Shown here: piece after piece, positions 17,421 to 25,889 of the stretch
Layout: every line of letters starts with the position of its first letter
How positions within the stretch are numbered: the stretch's first letter is position 1
Source of the DNA: an uncultured Acetatifactor sp.
GTDB lineage: Bacteria > Bacillota > Clostridia > Lachnospirales > Lachnospiraceae
Direction: 5' to 3'
DNA: 60,248 bases
NCBI GenBank assembly: GCA_910586215.1
Contig: CAJUGH010000026.1
Location: 1-60,248 of the forward strand
The notes under the pieces: generated by a model
Told to the model about the DNA's origin: nothing
The model's database searches: none
Seen by the model: the letters and a program-made list of their open reading frames with translations, nothing else
Program-made: the position numbers and the translations under genes

Positions 17421-17499
17421 CTTTTTTCACTTCGGTTGTGATTTTGTATATGAAGAAGGAAAAGCAGGATGGCAGAGAAGGCAGACGGGGGATGGCAGG

Positions 17500-18939
17500 A
17501 TGCATGAGACAACGAAAGGGACTGTGCTTTTCTATGGGATTCCGGCCTATGGCCATACGCTTTCCAACCTGTATCTGGCCGGGAGGCTGGCAGAGGCTGG
17601 ATTCCGGGTGGTCTATTATTCGGCAGGGCCTTTCCGGAAGGTAATCCGGGAAAACGGCTGCGAATACAGGCCGTATCCCATGGACTGGAGGGAACTGGAC
17701 TTAAGGGATGGGGAGAGGATCTTAAAGCTGTACCGCCTGATCCTCCAATATACGGACCAGATGCTGCCGGATCTTCTGCGCCAGGCCAGGCAGGAACGTC
17801 CCAGGGCCATTTTGTTTGAGTCCCTGGCCCTGTGGGGAAGGGCTGTGGGACAACTGTTGGGACTGCCTTCCTTTTCCTTCTATAGTATTGCTGCCATTGA
17901 CTGGACCTGGGGGTGGCAGGAAGAAAAGAGACCATGGCCTGGCAGCAGGGAGAGGGTGTTGGGTAGAGGTAGGCGGTCATGGCCTGGCAGCAGAGGGAGG
18001 GTGCTGGGTGGAAGTGGGGGATTGTCTGACAGCGGAAAGAGAGAGCTTGAGACAGGCTGGAAACGGGGACATCAGAAAGGGAAGGGCTGCACAGGTTCCC
18101 GGACAGTGCGTCTTCCGGTAAGTCCCTGGGAAAAAGGCCTCGGGGCATATGCGCCTGGATTCTCCGCAGGTTTTTTACGCTATGTGGGGGAACTTCCAGG
18201 AACCATGTCCTATGTGCGGCGGCTGAGAGGAAAGTATGGTTTGCAGAGGCTTGGTCTGCTGCAGGTGCTGATGAACCGGGGAGATTACAACCTCTGTGGG
18301 TATTCCAGGCTATTTCAGCCGGGAGGGCACCTGTTCGGGGGAACCTACAGGTTTGTAGGCCCCTTGTCTGTCCACCGGCGGGCCGTGGAACACAATGATT
18401 TCACCTGGCCGGAAGCTTCTGGCGGTGCGGTGCGGGTCTACATTTCCCTGGGAACCATATTCAATAGAAATGAGAGGCTGTTACAGGAGGTGATCCACCA
18501 GTTTGGCGATCCTGGTGGGGGAAAGGGAACCAGGGATTGCAGCAAAGAAAGAGACTCTGGCAAGGTGTCCTTCCAGGTAGTACTGGTCTGGGAAGGAGAA
18601 CGCCAGTTTCCACGGAATTTTATTGTACGTCCCTTTGTGGACCAGAGTGCGGTTCTGGGGCAGGCGGATCTTTTTATCACGGCGGGGGGTGTGAATAGCA
18701 TCCATGAAGCGTTGTATTTCGGGGTACCCTGCCTGTTGTGTCCCCAGCAGGGGGAACAGCTTGTGAATGCGAGACAGTTTGAGCGGCTGGGATTTGGCAG
18801 GATACTGCGGGATCCTGCCAGGCTGCGGCAGGAAGCGCTGGCCTGTATGGCGCTGAGGAAGGGCTGGAAGGAAAAGCGGCGGGCTGCCATGACGGCGGTA
18901 TCCCTGGAGGAGGTGCTGGAGATGTTCGAAGGGCTGTAG
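17500..18939 (+). CDS. UGT/MGT-type glycosyltransferase with low-complexity insert
   Basis: About 479 residues from the ATG at 17500, chosen because GIPAYGHTLSN, the family's N-terminal nucleotide-fold motif, begins 12 residues later and GACGGGGG precedes it. The C-terminal half has the GT1 donor-sugar signature in altered form: TAGGVNSIHEALYFGVP and then the Gln-rich PQQGEQLVNA. The usual His of THGG is Ala here. An insert of about 65 residues (roughly residues 145-210), rich in G, R, S and W, interrupts the N-terminal domain and contains two in-frame 45-bp repeats. Family members transfer sugars to lipids, macrolides or other small hydrophobic acceptors. The following three genes suggest the acceptor is an acyl-derived product (inference). 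Confidence 0.78.
   Translation: MHETTKGTVLFYGIPAYGHTLSNLYLAGRLAEAGFRVVYYSAGPFRKVIRENGCEYRPYPMDWRELDLRDGERILKLYRLILQYTDQMLPDLLRQARQERPRAILFESLALWGRAVGQLLGLPSFSFYSIAAIDWTWGWQEEKRPWPGSRERVLGRGRRSWPGSRGRVLGGSGGLSDSGKRELETGWKRGHQKGKGCTGSRTVRLPVSPWEKGLGAYAPGFSAGFLRYVGELPGTMSYVRRLRGKYGLQRLGLLQVLMNRGDYNLCGYSRLFQPGGHLFGGTYRFVGPLSVHRRAVEHNDFTWPEASGGAVRVYISLGTIFNRNERLLQEVIHQFGDPGGGKGTRDCSKERDSGKVSFQVVLVWEGERQFPRNFIVRPFVDQSAVLGQADLFITAGGVNSIHEALYFGVPCLLCPQQGEQLVNARQFERLGFGRILRDPARLRQEALACMALRKGWKEKRRAAMTAVSLEEVLEMFEGL
17933..18022 (+). repeat. In-frame 45-bp imperfect direct repeat inside the glycosyltransferase gene
   Basis: Units begin at 17933 and 17978 with the same CATGGCCTGGCAGCAG start and diverge later. 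Each encodes WPGSR followed by RVLG. The core TGGCCTGGCAGCAGG recurs at 20193-20207 in the next gene, again read as WPGSR. Confidence 0.7.
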
Positions 18940-19041
18940 GAAGTCAAATCAGAAAGGCTGGGGACTTAGGGTCATACGGAACGTGGAAAATCCCGGATAC
19001 AGTCAAGGGCAAAAGAAGGGGACGGGTATGGAGGAAAACGT

Positions 19042-21102
19042 ATGGGAGAACCACATGAGACAGAGAAGGTAAATGAAAGGACAGCAGGAAGGACGGCGGA
19101 CAGGACGACAGACAGGACAGGAAAGCAGACTGTCCTGGTGACAGGTGCCACAGGTTTCCTGGGGGAATACCTGGTGCGGCGGCTGGTGAAGGAATACAGG
19201 GTACTGGCCCTGGGGCGGAACCAGGAGAAGGGCAGGGGGCTGGAAGCATACGGCGCTGTGTTCTGTCCGGGGGATTTTACGGACAGGGAAAGCTGTGCCT
19301 CTTATTTTGAGGGAGTGGACTATGTGATCCACGCAGGTGCCCTTTCCACGGTGTGGGGAAAGTGGGAGGATTTTTACCAGACGAATGTGGTGGGAACCCA
19401 CCTGGTGGCGGCCCTGTGTCTGGTGAAAGGCATTAGGCGGCTGGTCTACGTCTCCTCCCCCAGTATCTATACCGGGAGGGAAGACCAGTATCAGATCCGG
19501 GAGGAGCAGGCACCCAGGCAGAATAACTTAAACTATTATATCAAGACCAAGCTTATGGCGGAGCGGGTCATCCGCAAATGGGAGAAAAGGGGCCTGGAGA
19601 CGGTGATCCTGCGTCCCAGGGGGCTGATCGGCATCGGGGATACCAGCCTGGTACCCAGACTTCTTCGGGCCAACGGGAAGACGGGGATTCCTCTTTTCCG
19701 GAATGGCAGGAACCTGGTGGACATCACCAGTGTGGAGAATGTGGCCCTGGCCTGTGAACTGGCCATGAAGGCACCGGGGGCTTCCGGCAAAGTCTTCAAT
19801 ATTACCAATGGGGAGCCGATGGCATTTGGCCGGATCCTGGAGCAGTTCCTGGCAGCCATCGGGGAAAAACCCCGCTATCTGCGGCTTCCTTTTGGGGCAG
19901 TGTATGCTGTGGCAGAGGGGCTGGAGTGGGCATACCGCACATTTGGGCTGTCCGGGGAGCCACCCTTGACCCGGTACACGGTCTGTACCCTGGGATATGC
20001 CCAGACTATGGATATCCGGCGGGCCAAGGAGATCCTTTCGTATGAGCCGGAGAAGACCCTGGCGGAATCCATCCGGGAGTATGGGATCTGGTGGCGTGAG
20101 CAGGGTAGAAAGGGAGGGCCGGACGGAGCCGGTGACAGGGAAGAGCAAAGCAATCCCGGCAGGAAGGATAACGGAAGGCCAGGTGTAACAGGGTGGCCTG
20201 GCAGCAGGAAGCTGGCCGGGAAGGAAGGCAAGGATCCGGGACTCCCGGCCCGGCCCGGCAGGATAACAAAGGTGCGGACATACCGCTGTGGTTCCTGCAC
20301 CAACAATCTGGGAATCATTTTCCGAAGAGGTATCGGGGACCGGGGAGGGATGCCCGGTTCTGGCGGGAGGGGCTTTTTTCAGGGAACTGTCTGGGAGAAG
20401 CGGCAATTTCCTGCCAGGGCTGTGCTGATCCGCCACAGGGATCTTGGCAATATCCTCTATGACACCGGGTATTCCATGAAAATCTTCCAGGGGGGAGCAG
20501 GGCTTAGGCTGTACCGTCTGCTGAACCCGGTGCAGCTTAGGGAAGAGGAAACGATTGCCCGGAGGTTACAGAAGGATGGGATCCCACCAGAAAGTGTGAA
20601 GACAATCCTTCTTTCCCATGCCCATCCGGATCATGTGGGGGGACTGGCGCAGTTTACTGGCTATAGGCTGGTAGCCTTGGAGGAGACCTTGAATGCCCTG
20701 CACAAGCCCCGTATCCGTAATCTGATGTTCCGTGCGCTGGTGCCCCCAGAGGGCTGTATCTGTGGGGAAACGGCACTTGAAAATCCATTGGAAGAACATT
20801 TTCTCTGTACCTATTTTGAGGAAGTATATGACCTGTTCGGGGACGGCAGCCTTCTGGGGGTACGCCTGGACGGGCATTGCAAAGGACAGATGGGGATGTG
20901 GATTCCGGATGCGGATCTTTTCCTGGCGGCGGATGCCTGCTGGGGAGGGGATCTGGTGCGTGCTACCCGGCATATGCGTCTGGTGCCAAGGTTGCTGCAG
21001 AACGATTTCGCTATCTATGAGGATAGCCTGCGGAGAATCTGTCGCATGAAACAGGATTATCCACAGATCAAGGTGTGGTTCACACACCAGAAGGGGATAT
21101 GA
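19042..21102 (+). CDS. Fusion of 3beta-HSD-type reductase/epimerase with MBL-fold hydrolase
   Basis: A 686-residue two-domain protein. Residues 30-355 form an extended short-chain dehydrogenase: TGATGFLG (34-41) binds NAD(P), VYVSSPSIY supplies the Ser, and YYIKTK near 166 supplies the Tyr-x-x-x-Lys pair. A Gly/Arg/Lys-rich linker (about 355-415) leads to a metallo-beta-lactamase-fold domain that starts with the YRCGSCTNN motif usual for stand-alone members. Its zinc motif HAHPDH is at 526-531, with a later GH and AADACW segment. OleD-like reductases share the first fold. The linker, with low-complexity WPGSR DNA, suggests two formerly separate genes joined. It probably acts with the flanking adenylating enzyme and KAS III on an acyl intermediate (inference). 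Confidence 0.8.
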   Translation: MGEPHETEKVNERTAGRTADRTTDRTGKQTVLVTGATGFLGEYLVRRLVKEYRVLALGRNQEKGRGLEAYGAVFCPGDFTDRESCASYFEGVDYVIHAGALSTVWGKWEDFYQTNVVGTHLVAALCLVKGIRRLVYVSSPSIYTGREDQYQIREEQAPRQNNLNYYIKTKLMAERVIRKWEKRGLETVILRPRGLIGIGDTSLVPRLLRANGKTGIPLFRNGRNLVDITSVENVALACELAMKAPGASGKVFNITNGEPMAFGRILEQFLAAIGEKPRYLRLPFGAVYAVAEGLEWAYRTFGLSGEPPLTRYTVCTLGYAQTMDIRRAKEILSYEPEKTLAESIREYGIWWREQGRKGGPDGAGDREEQSNPGRKDNGRPGVTGWPGSRKLAGKEGKDPGLPARPGRITKVRTYRCGSCTNNLGIIFRRGIGDRGGMPGSGGRGFFQGTVWEKRQFPARAVLIRHRDLGNILYDTGYSMKIFQGGAGLRLYRLLNPVQLREEETIARRLQKDGIPPESVKTILLSHAHPDHVGGLAQFTGYRLVALEETLNALHKPRIRNLMFRALVPPEGCICGETALENPLEEHFLCTYFEEVYDLFGDGSLLGVRLDGHCKGQMGMWIPDADLFLAADACWGGDLVRATRHMRLVPRLLQNDFAIYEDSLRRICRMKQDYPQIKVWFTHQKGI

Positions 21103-21183
21103 AAAACGGCGTTGGGAAACGGCCCGGAGCAGTGTTCTTTGCAGGGACCAGCTGGGCTGACTGGCGCACAGAGGGACAGCAGC

Positions 21184-22581
21184 ATGACAGATCAGTTGAA
21201 AGTACTCAAATATTATCTATACTACAAGTATATTCTACCACGCAACCCTTTTCTCCGGGACAGGAAGGCCTTGAAACAATGGCAGGGAAAGAAACTGGAA
21301 AAGCACCTGGCATATGTGGCAGGGCACGTTCCTCTTTATAGAGGGAGGCGGAAACTGTCTTCCTATCCTGTGATAGATAAGGCCTTCATGATGAAGCATT
21401 TCGACAGGATGAATACGGTGAGAATCAGTCGGAAGGAGGCAGAAGCTTTTGCCCTCCGGGCAGAGAGGGACCGGGATTTTGCCCCGAAGCTGCGGGGGGT
21501 TACGGTGGGGTTGAGCTCCGGCACCTCCGGTCACAGGGGGATCTTCCTGGTGTCAGATGAGGAGAAAGTGCGCTGGGCGGGTTATGTGCTGGCAAAATTC
21601 CTGCCGGGAAGTATCCTGGAATCCATGGACATTGCCTTTTTCATGCGGGCAGACAGTAACCTTTACCAGGCGGTGAACTCCAGACGGATCCGGTTTCACT
21701 TTTTTGATATCTACCAGGACATGGAGGAGCACATAAAGCGGCTGGAGGCGCTGCAGCCCAGGATCCTGGTGGGACAGCCTTCCCTGCTTCTGATGCTGGG
21801 TGAGCAGGTTGAGCGGGGCGCCCTGCACATTTCCCCTGAGGTACTCATTTCCATTGCGGAGGTCCTGGAGGGGGAGGACGAAACCCGGCTGAAGAAAGTA
21901 TTTCGGCAGAAGGTGATCCACCAGGTCTACCAATGTACGGAAGGGTGCCTGGCCTCCACCTGCCCCCTGGGAACACTCCATCTGAATGAGGACATTGTAC
22001 ATATTGGGCGTCAATACCTGGAAGGACGCCGGTTCGTGCCCATCGTGACGGATTTCGAGAGAAAAGCCCAGCCCATGATCCGCTACCGCCTTAACGATAT
22101 TCTGGTGGAGCGGGAGAAACCCTGCGCCTGCGGGAGTCCCTTCCTGGCCCTGGAGAAGATTGAAGGCAGGGAGGATGACATGTTTTCCTTCCTGGATGAG
22201 CAGGGAAGGGAGAAATGGATCTTCCCGGATTTCATCCGCAGGTGTGTGCTGTTTGCCGGGGTGAAAAGGGGGGAAAGAGGGGGAGCCGTGGCAGCCAGGA
22301 AGGGGGAAGGAAGTGCAGGGGGAAAAAAGACAGCCAGGGATAGGGCAGAAGGCACTTGGGAATACCGGGTGGTGCAGAGTCCGGACAGGAGCATCACGGT
22401 CTATGCCGAATTAAGTCCGGCAGAAGAGGAGGCAGTGCGCCGGGAGTTCCAGAAGCTTATCCGGGACAGGGAACTGGTCCTGCCGGAGATTTGCTTTGCC
22501 CCATATGACAGGGAATTGGGGAAGAAGCTGAAGCGGATCCAGAGAATCCAGGCGTCTGAAACAAAAAACCGGGATTTATAG
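21184..22581 (+). CDS. CoF390-synthetase-like adenylate-forming enzyme
   Basis: About 465 residues from the ATG at 21184, preceded by AGAGGGAC at suitable distance; the longer upstream start adds a low-complexity leader not expected in the family. VGLSSGTSGHRG near residue 107 is the phosphate-binding loop of ANL adenylating enzymes. The Y-x-C-T-E-G region (HQVYQCTEGCLAS), PIVTDFERKAQPMIRYRLND and CACGSP near 315 match the F390-synthetase-related/phenylacetate-CoA-ligase branch. Such enzymes activate carboxylates with ATP. A G/K/R-rich insert lies at about 361-390. It probably activates a fatty or aryl acid for the neighbouring enzymes. The substrate is unknown. Confidence 0.8.
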   Translation: MTDQLKVLKYYLYYKYILPRNPFLRDRKALKQWQGKKLEKHLAYVAGHVPLYRGRRKLSSYPVIDKAFMMKHFDRMNTVRISRKEAEAFALRAERDRDFAPKLRGVTVGLSSGTSGHRGIFLVSDEEKVRWAGYVLAKFLPGSILESMDIAFFMRADSNLYQAVNSRRIRFHFFDIYQDMEEHIKRLEALQPRILVGQPSLLLMLGEQVERGALHISPEVLISIAEVLEGEDETRLKKVFRQKVIHQVYQCTEGCLASTCPLGTLHLNEDIVHIGRQYLEGRRFVPIVTDFERKAQPMIRYRLNDILVEREKPCACGSPFLALEKIEGREDDMFSFLDEQGREKWIFPDFIRRCVLFAGVKRGERGGAVAARKGEGSAGGKKTARDRAEGTWEYRVVQSPDRSITVYAELSPAEEEAVRREFQKLIRDRELVLPEICFAPYDRELGKKLKRIQRIQASETKNRDL

Positions 22582-22605
22582 TTGGGAAGCAATAAACATT
22601 GTTTG

Positions 22606-22621
22606 TGCCGCTGAAGCGGCA
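22606..22621 (+). other. TGAA-loop hairpin, copy A
   Basis: TGCCGC-TGAA-GCGGCA, located 25 bp after the adenylating-enzyme stop codon and preceded by AT-rich DNA. It is one of four related intergenic hairpins (also at 22666, 38624 and 48460). Confidence 0.6.
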
Positions 22622-22665
22622 TGTCTGGAAGTTTGGCAGTAAACTTTCATATTTTAATTGGTATG

Positions 22666-22679
22666 CCCGCTGAAGCGGG
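22666..22679 (+). other. TGAA-loop hairpin, copy B, before the KAS III ribosome site
   Basis: CCCGC-TGAA-GCGGG, preceded by TTTTAATTGGTATG and followed by GGGGG and the start codon. The flanks resemble those of the copy at 48460, which also ends just upstream of a gene. Confidence 0.6.
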
Positions 22680-22693
22680 ATTGGGGGATGAGA

Positions 22694-23647
22694 ATGGAAA
22701 ACGGACAGATCAAGAGACGAGTAAAGCTGGCAGGCATGGGAAGAGCCATAGCAGGCGGTAAGGTGGTATTCGGCGGGGAGACCAGGTACCGGCTTACGGC
22801 CGGGGAGACCTTGCTGGACCTGGCAATGGAAGCCGCTAATCTGGCACTGGGGGATGCCGGGATACATATGGAAGATGTGGACTGCATTGTCTGCGCCATG
22901 GCAACGCCCCTGCAGGCCATACCCTGCAATGCGGCTCTGATCCATGAACGGATGGCCAAGGGTCTGGACATTCCGGCCATGGATATCAACACCACATGCA
23001 CCAGTTTTATCAGTGCCCTGGATGTGATGTCCTGTATGATAACGGGCGGGAGGTATGGGACAGTGCTGGTCCTGGCCGGGGATACGGCGTCTGCCGCCTT
23101 GAACCCGGACCAGAAGGAGAGTTATGAACTGTTCTCAGACGGGGCTGCAGCCTGTGTGCTCACCAAGACAGGGCCAGGGGAGGATTCGGAGATCCTCTAC
23201 AGCCGCCAGTGTACCTGGTCAGAGGGTGCCCATGACACCCAGATCCGGGGCGGGGGTGGACTGATGCCTGCATTCTCCATGACAGAGGAGAACCGGACAG
23301 ACTATTATTTTGACATGAAGGGCATCAAGATCCTGCGGCTTTGTGGGAAGAAGCTACCCGGGTTTGTGGAGGAATGTCTTGCGGAGGCAGGGATTACCAG
23401 GGAGGAGATTGGTCTGGTGGTTCCCCACCAGGCCAGCAAGGCACTGGATATCATCATGCCCCGGCTGGGCTTTTCGGGGGATACTTATATAAACCGTGTG
23501 TCCACATATGGCAATCTGGTTTCTGCCTCGGTGCCCAATGCCCTGTGTGAAGCCGTCCAGGAGGGGATGATCCGGCGCGGGGATCTGGTGCTGCTTATGG
23601 GGACAGCAGCAGGGCTTACAGTGAATTTCCTGCTGCTCAGATATTGA
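22694..23647 (+). CDS. Beta-ketoacyl synthase III (FabH/OleA-like)
   Basis: About 317 residues from the ATG at 22694, which has GGGGG 6 nt upstream; an in-frame ATG at 22688 overlaps that site. The thiolase-fold catalytic set is intact: Cys102 in NTTCTSF, His245 in VPHQASK and Asn274 in TYGNLVS. These enzymes perform decarboxylative or head-to-head Claisen condensation of an acyl-CoA with malonyl-ACP or another acyl-CoA. The active-site sequence TTCTSF differs from the ACSGF of housekeeping FabH, and no fab genes surround it. It is therefore likely specialised and belongs with the upstream reductase/MBL fusion and adenylating enzyme. Confidence 0.82.
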   Translation: MENGQIKRRVKLAGMGRAIAGGKVVFGGETRYRLTAGETLLDLAMEAANLALGDAGIHMEDVDCIVCAMATPLQAIPCNAALIHERMAKGLDIPAMDINTTCTSFISALDVMSCMITGGRYGTVLVLAGDTASAALNPDQKESYELFSDGAAACVLTKTGPGEDSEILYSRQCTWSEGAHDTQIRGGGGLMPAFSMTEENRTDYYFDMKGIKILRLCGKKLPGFVEECLAEAGITREEIGLVVPHQASKALDIIMPRLGFSGDTYINRVSTYGNLVSASVPNALCEAVQEGMIRRGDLVLLMGTAAGLTVNFLLLRY

Positions 23648-23756
23648 GTACTTTTCATAAGGGGCTTAACCATATCACAAAGGGCTTTACTCCGAAGGGG
23701 TGTTTCCGACAGTAACCGGGAACTTTTCCGTGGACTTTTTTGGGCCATGGTTTCAG

Positions 23757-23785
23757 TTGCGCAGTTTTCAGAAAAGTGGTAAAAT
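23757..23785 (+). promoter_or_regulatory. Probable promoter of the DUF262-AAA operon
   Basis: TTGCGC (23757-23762), a 17-bp spacer and TAAAAT (23780-23785) lie 52 bp before the DUF262 start in an otherwise empty gap of 190 bp. Confidence 0.5.
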
Positions 23786-23837
23786 ATTGGGACAGAAAGC
23801 GTTGACATTTTTGCCGGGGAAAGTGCCGGGAGGGATT

Positions 23838-24812
23838 ATGGAAGAAATTGTTCTCAAAACGGATGAAGATGATGGTGTGGATGATGCCGGCACCATTTCG
23901 TTTGGCCAGGTGGAGGAAGAGCCGGAACGCCAGGGGAGCGAGAAGGGGATCTACCCTGCATCCAGCATTAAGATTGACCGGGTCCAATACTCCATATTTG
24001 AGATGAAGCGGCGTTACGACCGTGGAAATATCTGCCTGGATCCTGATTTCCAGAGAGGAATTGTGTGGAAACCGAGACAGAAGTCGGAACTGATAGAATC
24101 AGTCATCATGGGGATTCCCCTGCCGCTGATCTACATGGCAGAGACCATGGAGGGGAAGCTGGTAATCGTGGACGGCAGGCAGCGCCTGACGACTTTCTTC
24201 GATTATATGGATAATCAATTTGCACTGAATGGACTGCGGATCCTGCCAGAACTGAACCGTTATAAATTTGAAGATCTGGAGAAGGACAGTGGAAAGCGCA
24301 AATTTGCCATTGATATTGAAGACTTCCAGCTGGTTATCCAGATTATCAAGTATCCTACGCCGGACAGAGTCCGTTTTGACATATTTGACCGGGTGAACAG
24401 GGGAGGAACACCGCTGAACAACCAGGAGATGCGTAATGCCCTATACCAGGGCAAGTCCACCAGGCTTCTGAAGGTACTGGCATCCACCGAAGAGTTTAAG
24501 GCAGCCACAGGATATTCCATTTCTTCCACGCATATGAAGGATAAATACATTATTCTGCGTGCAATTGGTTTCTACCTGTGGAAAGTGGGATTTGAAAGCC
24601 TGTTTTGTTTTATTGCCATGCTGTTGGAGAACGTACCCACGGTTACGATAGGCCGGATTTCCAGCGCTGTGTCGGAAATGCTGGAGGACAGCGTATTTCT
24701 ACAATCCTTGACCTATAATGTGGACAGTGCATCCAGTGTGTGGTGCAGGATGCAGATGGTTGAAAAATGGTTTGAACGGATAGAAGCCGCTGAAGCAGGT
24801 GGAGAGGTATAA
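23838..24812 (+). CDS. DUF262 (GmrS/ParB-like NTPase) protein, first gene of candidate defence operon
   Basis: About 324 residues from the ATG at 23838, with GGGAGG upstream. The DUF262 core is clear: DPDFQRGIVWKPRQKSELIESVIMGIPLPLIY near residues 68-99, IVDGRQRLTTF near 109 (the DGQQR-type motif), and FDRVNRGGTPLNNQEMRNALY near 182. DUF262 domains in GmrSD, SspE and BrxU-type anti-phage proteins bind and hydrolyse nucleotides. No DUF1524 HNH nuclease domain is attached, so an effector must come from a partner or the protein has another role. The stop lies 3 bp before the AAA ATPase gene, implying co-transcription. Confidence 0.82.
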   Translation: MEEIVLKTDEDDGVDDAGTISFGQVEEEPERQGSEKGIYPASSIKIDRVQYSIFEMKRRYDRGNICLDPDFQRGIVWKPRQKSELIESVIMGIPLPLIYMAETMEGKLVIVDGRQRLTTFFDYMDNQFALNGLRILPELNRYKFEDLEKDSGKRKFAIDIEDFQLVIQIIKYPTPDRVRFDIFDRVNRGGTPLNNQEMRNALYQGKSTRLLKVLASTEEFKAATGYSISSTHMKDKYIILRAIGFYLWKVGFESLFCFIAMLLENVPTVTIGRISSAVSEMLEDSVFLQSLTYNVDSASSVWCRMQMVEKWFERIEAAEAGGEV

Positions 24813-24815
24813 GCA

Positions 24816-25887
24816 ATGGTAAGCAGGGTATTGATAGACGGATACAAGAGCATAGGCAGGCTGGAAATGGAACTGGAGAACTTTACATTGCTGTCCGGGG
24901 TCAACTCTGCTGGCAAATCTTCAGTCATCCAGGCGGTTCTCTATGTGTTGCAGATGGAAAAACAATATGGAAGGTTTCCTGCGGGAAGGAATTCTGATTT
25001 TGGCAAATTTGTAGATATCCGGAACAATATAAAGGGGAATAAGGAGATACAGTTTGAACTGGACATACAGGAGGGGGGGCACCGGGACAGCTACCATTGG
25101 TGTCAATATGTATGTGGAAGGGGGACTCGATAAGGTAACATTTAGGACCTCCGGACAGGGACAGAGATATACGGACAGGTATAGGGCTATCCATTTATCC
25201 GTGGAGAGGGTGGGGGTACAGAATTTCTATCCGCTGTCGGCCTCAGCTCCAGGGGAGATAGGTGACCGGGGGGAATATGTATATTCCTACCTGGCCCTTT
25301 ATGGACAGGAATCCCTTGCGGAAGAAGCATTTGCCTATGACGCGGAACAGGTGGGACTCAGCATGAATAACCAGGTGAATTACTGGCTGGAATATCTCAT
25401 GGGATTTCGCATCCAGACCCGCATTGTGCAGGATGTGGACCAGGTGGTGGTGACGTACTCCAATGTGGGGAACAACCGTTATTACAGGCCCCAGAATGTG
25501 GGAACCGGGGTGACATATATGTCCATGCTGATCATTGCGGCTTTGTCCTGCCAAAAGGGCGATATGCTTATCATAGAGAATCCCGAGATTCACATGCACC
25601 CGCGGGCACAGTCGCGTTTTGTGGAACTGCTTGCTTTTCTGGCTGGCAGGGGTTTACAGGTTATCCTGGAGACGCATAGTGACCATATCTACAACGGAAT
25701 GCGCAAGTGCGTGAAAAACGGGAAGCTTAGAAAGGAGCAGACAGCCGCCTATTTTCTGGAGCTGGATGAGAGTATGCAGACAAAAGCAGACAGGATAAGG
25801 TTCAATGACCAGGGGGCAGAAGAGAATCACCCATATGGCCTCTTTGACCAGTTTGATGATGACCTGGATGAACTGTTGGGGATATAA
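24816..25887 (+). pseudogene. DUF3696-like AAA ATPase, frameshifted at a G7 tract
   Basis: The N-terminal part (24816 onward) has a Walker A, SGVNSAGKSS near residue 27, of the SMC/OLD-type ABC ATPases. After about 86 codons the frame runs into seven G residues (25073-25079) and ends early at 25133. The rest continues in the next frame: removing one G joins IQEGG to TGTATIGVNMYVEGG and restores about 356 codons. The second part holds LIIENPEIHMHPRAQ (Walker B), LETHSDHIYNGMR and the closing YGLFDQFDDDLDELLG, typical of DUF3696 proteins. The three stretches fit one ATPase. It may be inactive, phase-variable, or misread in sequencing. The next gene starts 2 bp downstream. Confidence 0.78.
25073..25079 (+). 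repeat. G7 homopolymer at the ATPase frameshift
   Basis: Seven consecutive G residues within the ATPase gene; six would keep the frame open. Poly-G tracts of this size can slip in replication or sequencing. Confidence 0.85.
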
Positions 25888-25889
25888 AA

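Noticed and set aside
17392..17499. N-terminal extension of the glycosyltransferase
   Set aside because: The extra 36 residues lack family similarity and overlap the Nudix remnant; the ATG at 17500 has the better ribosome site.
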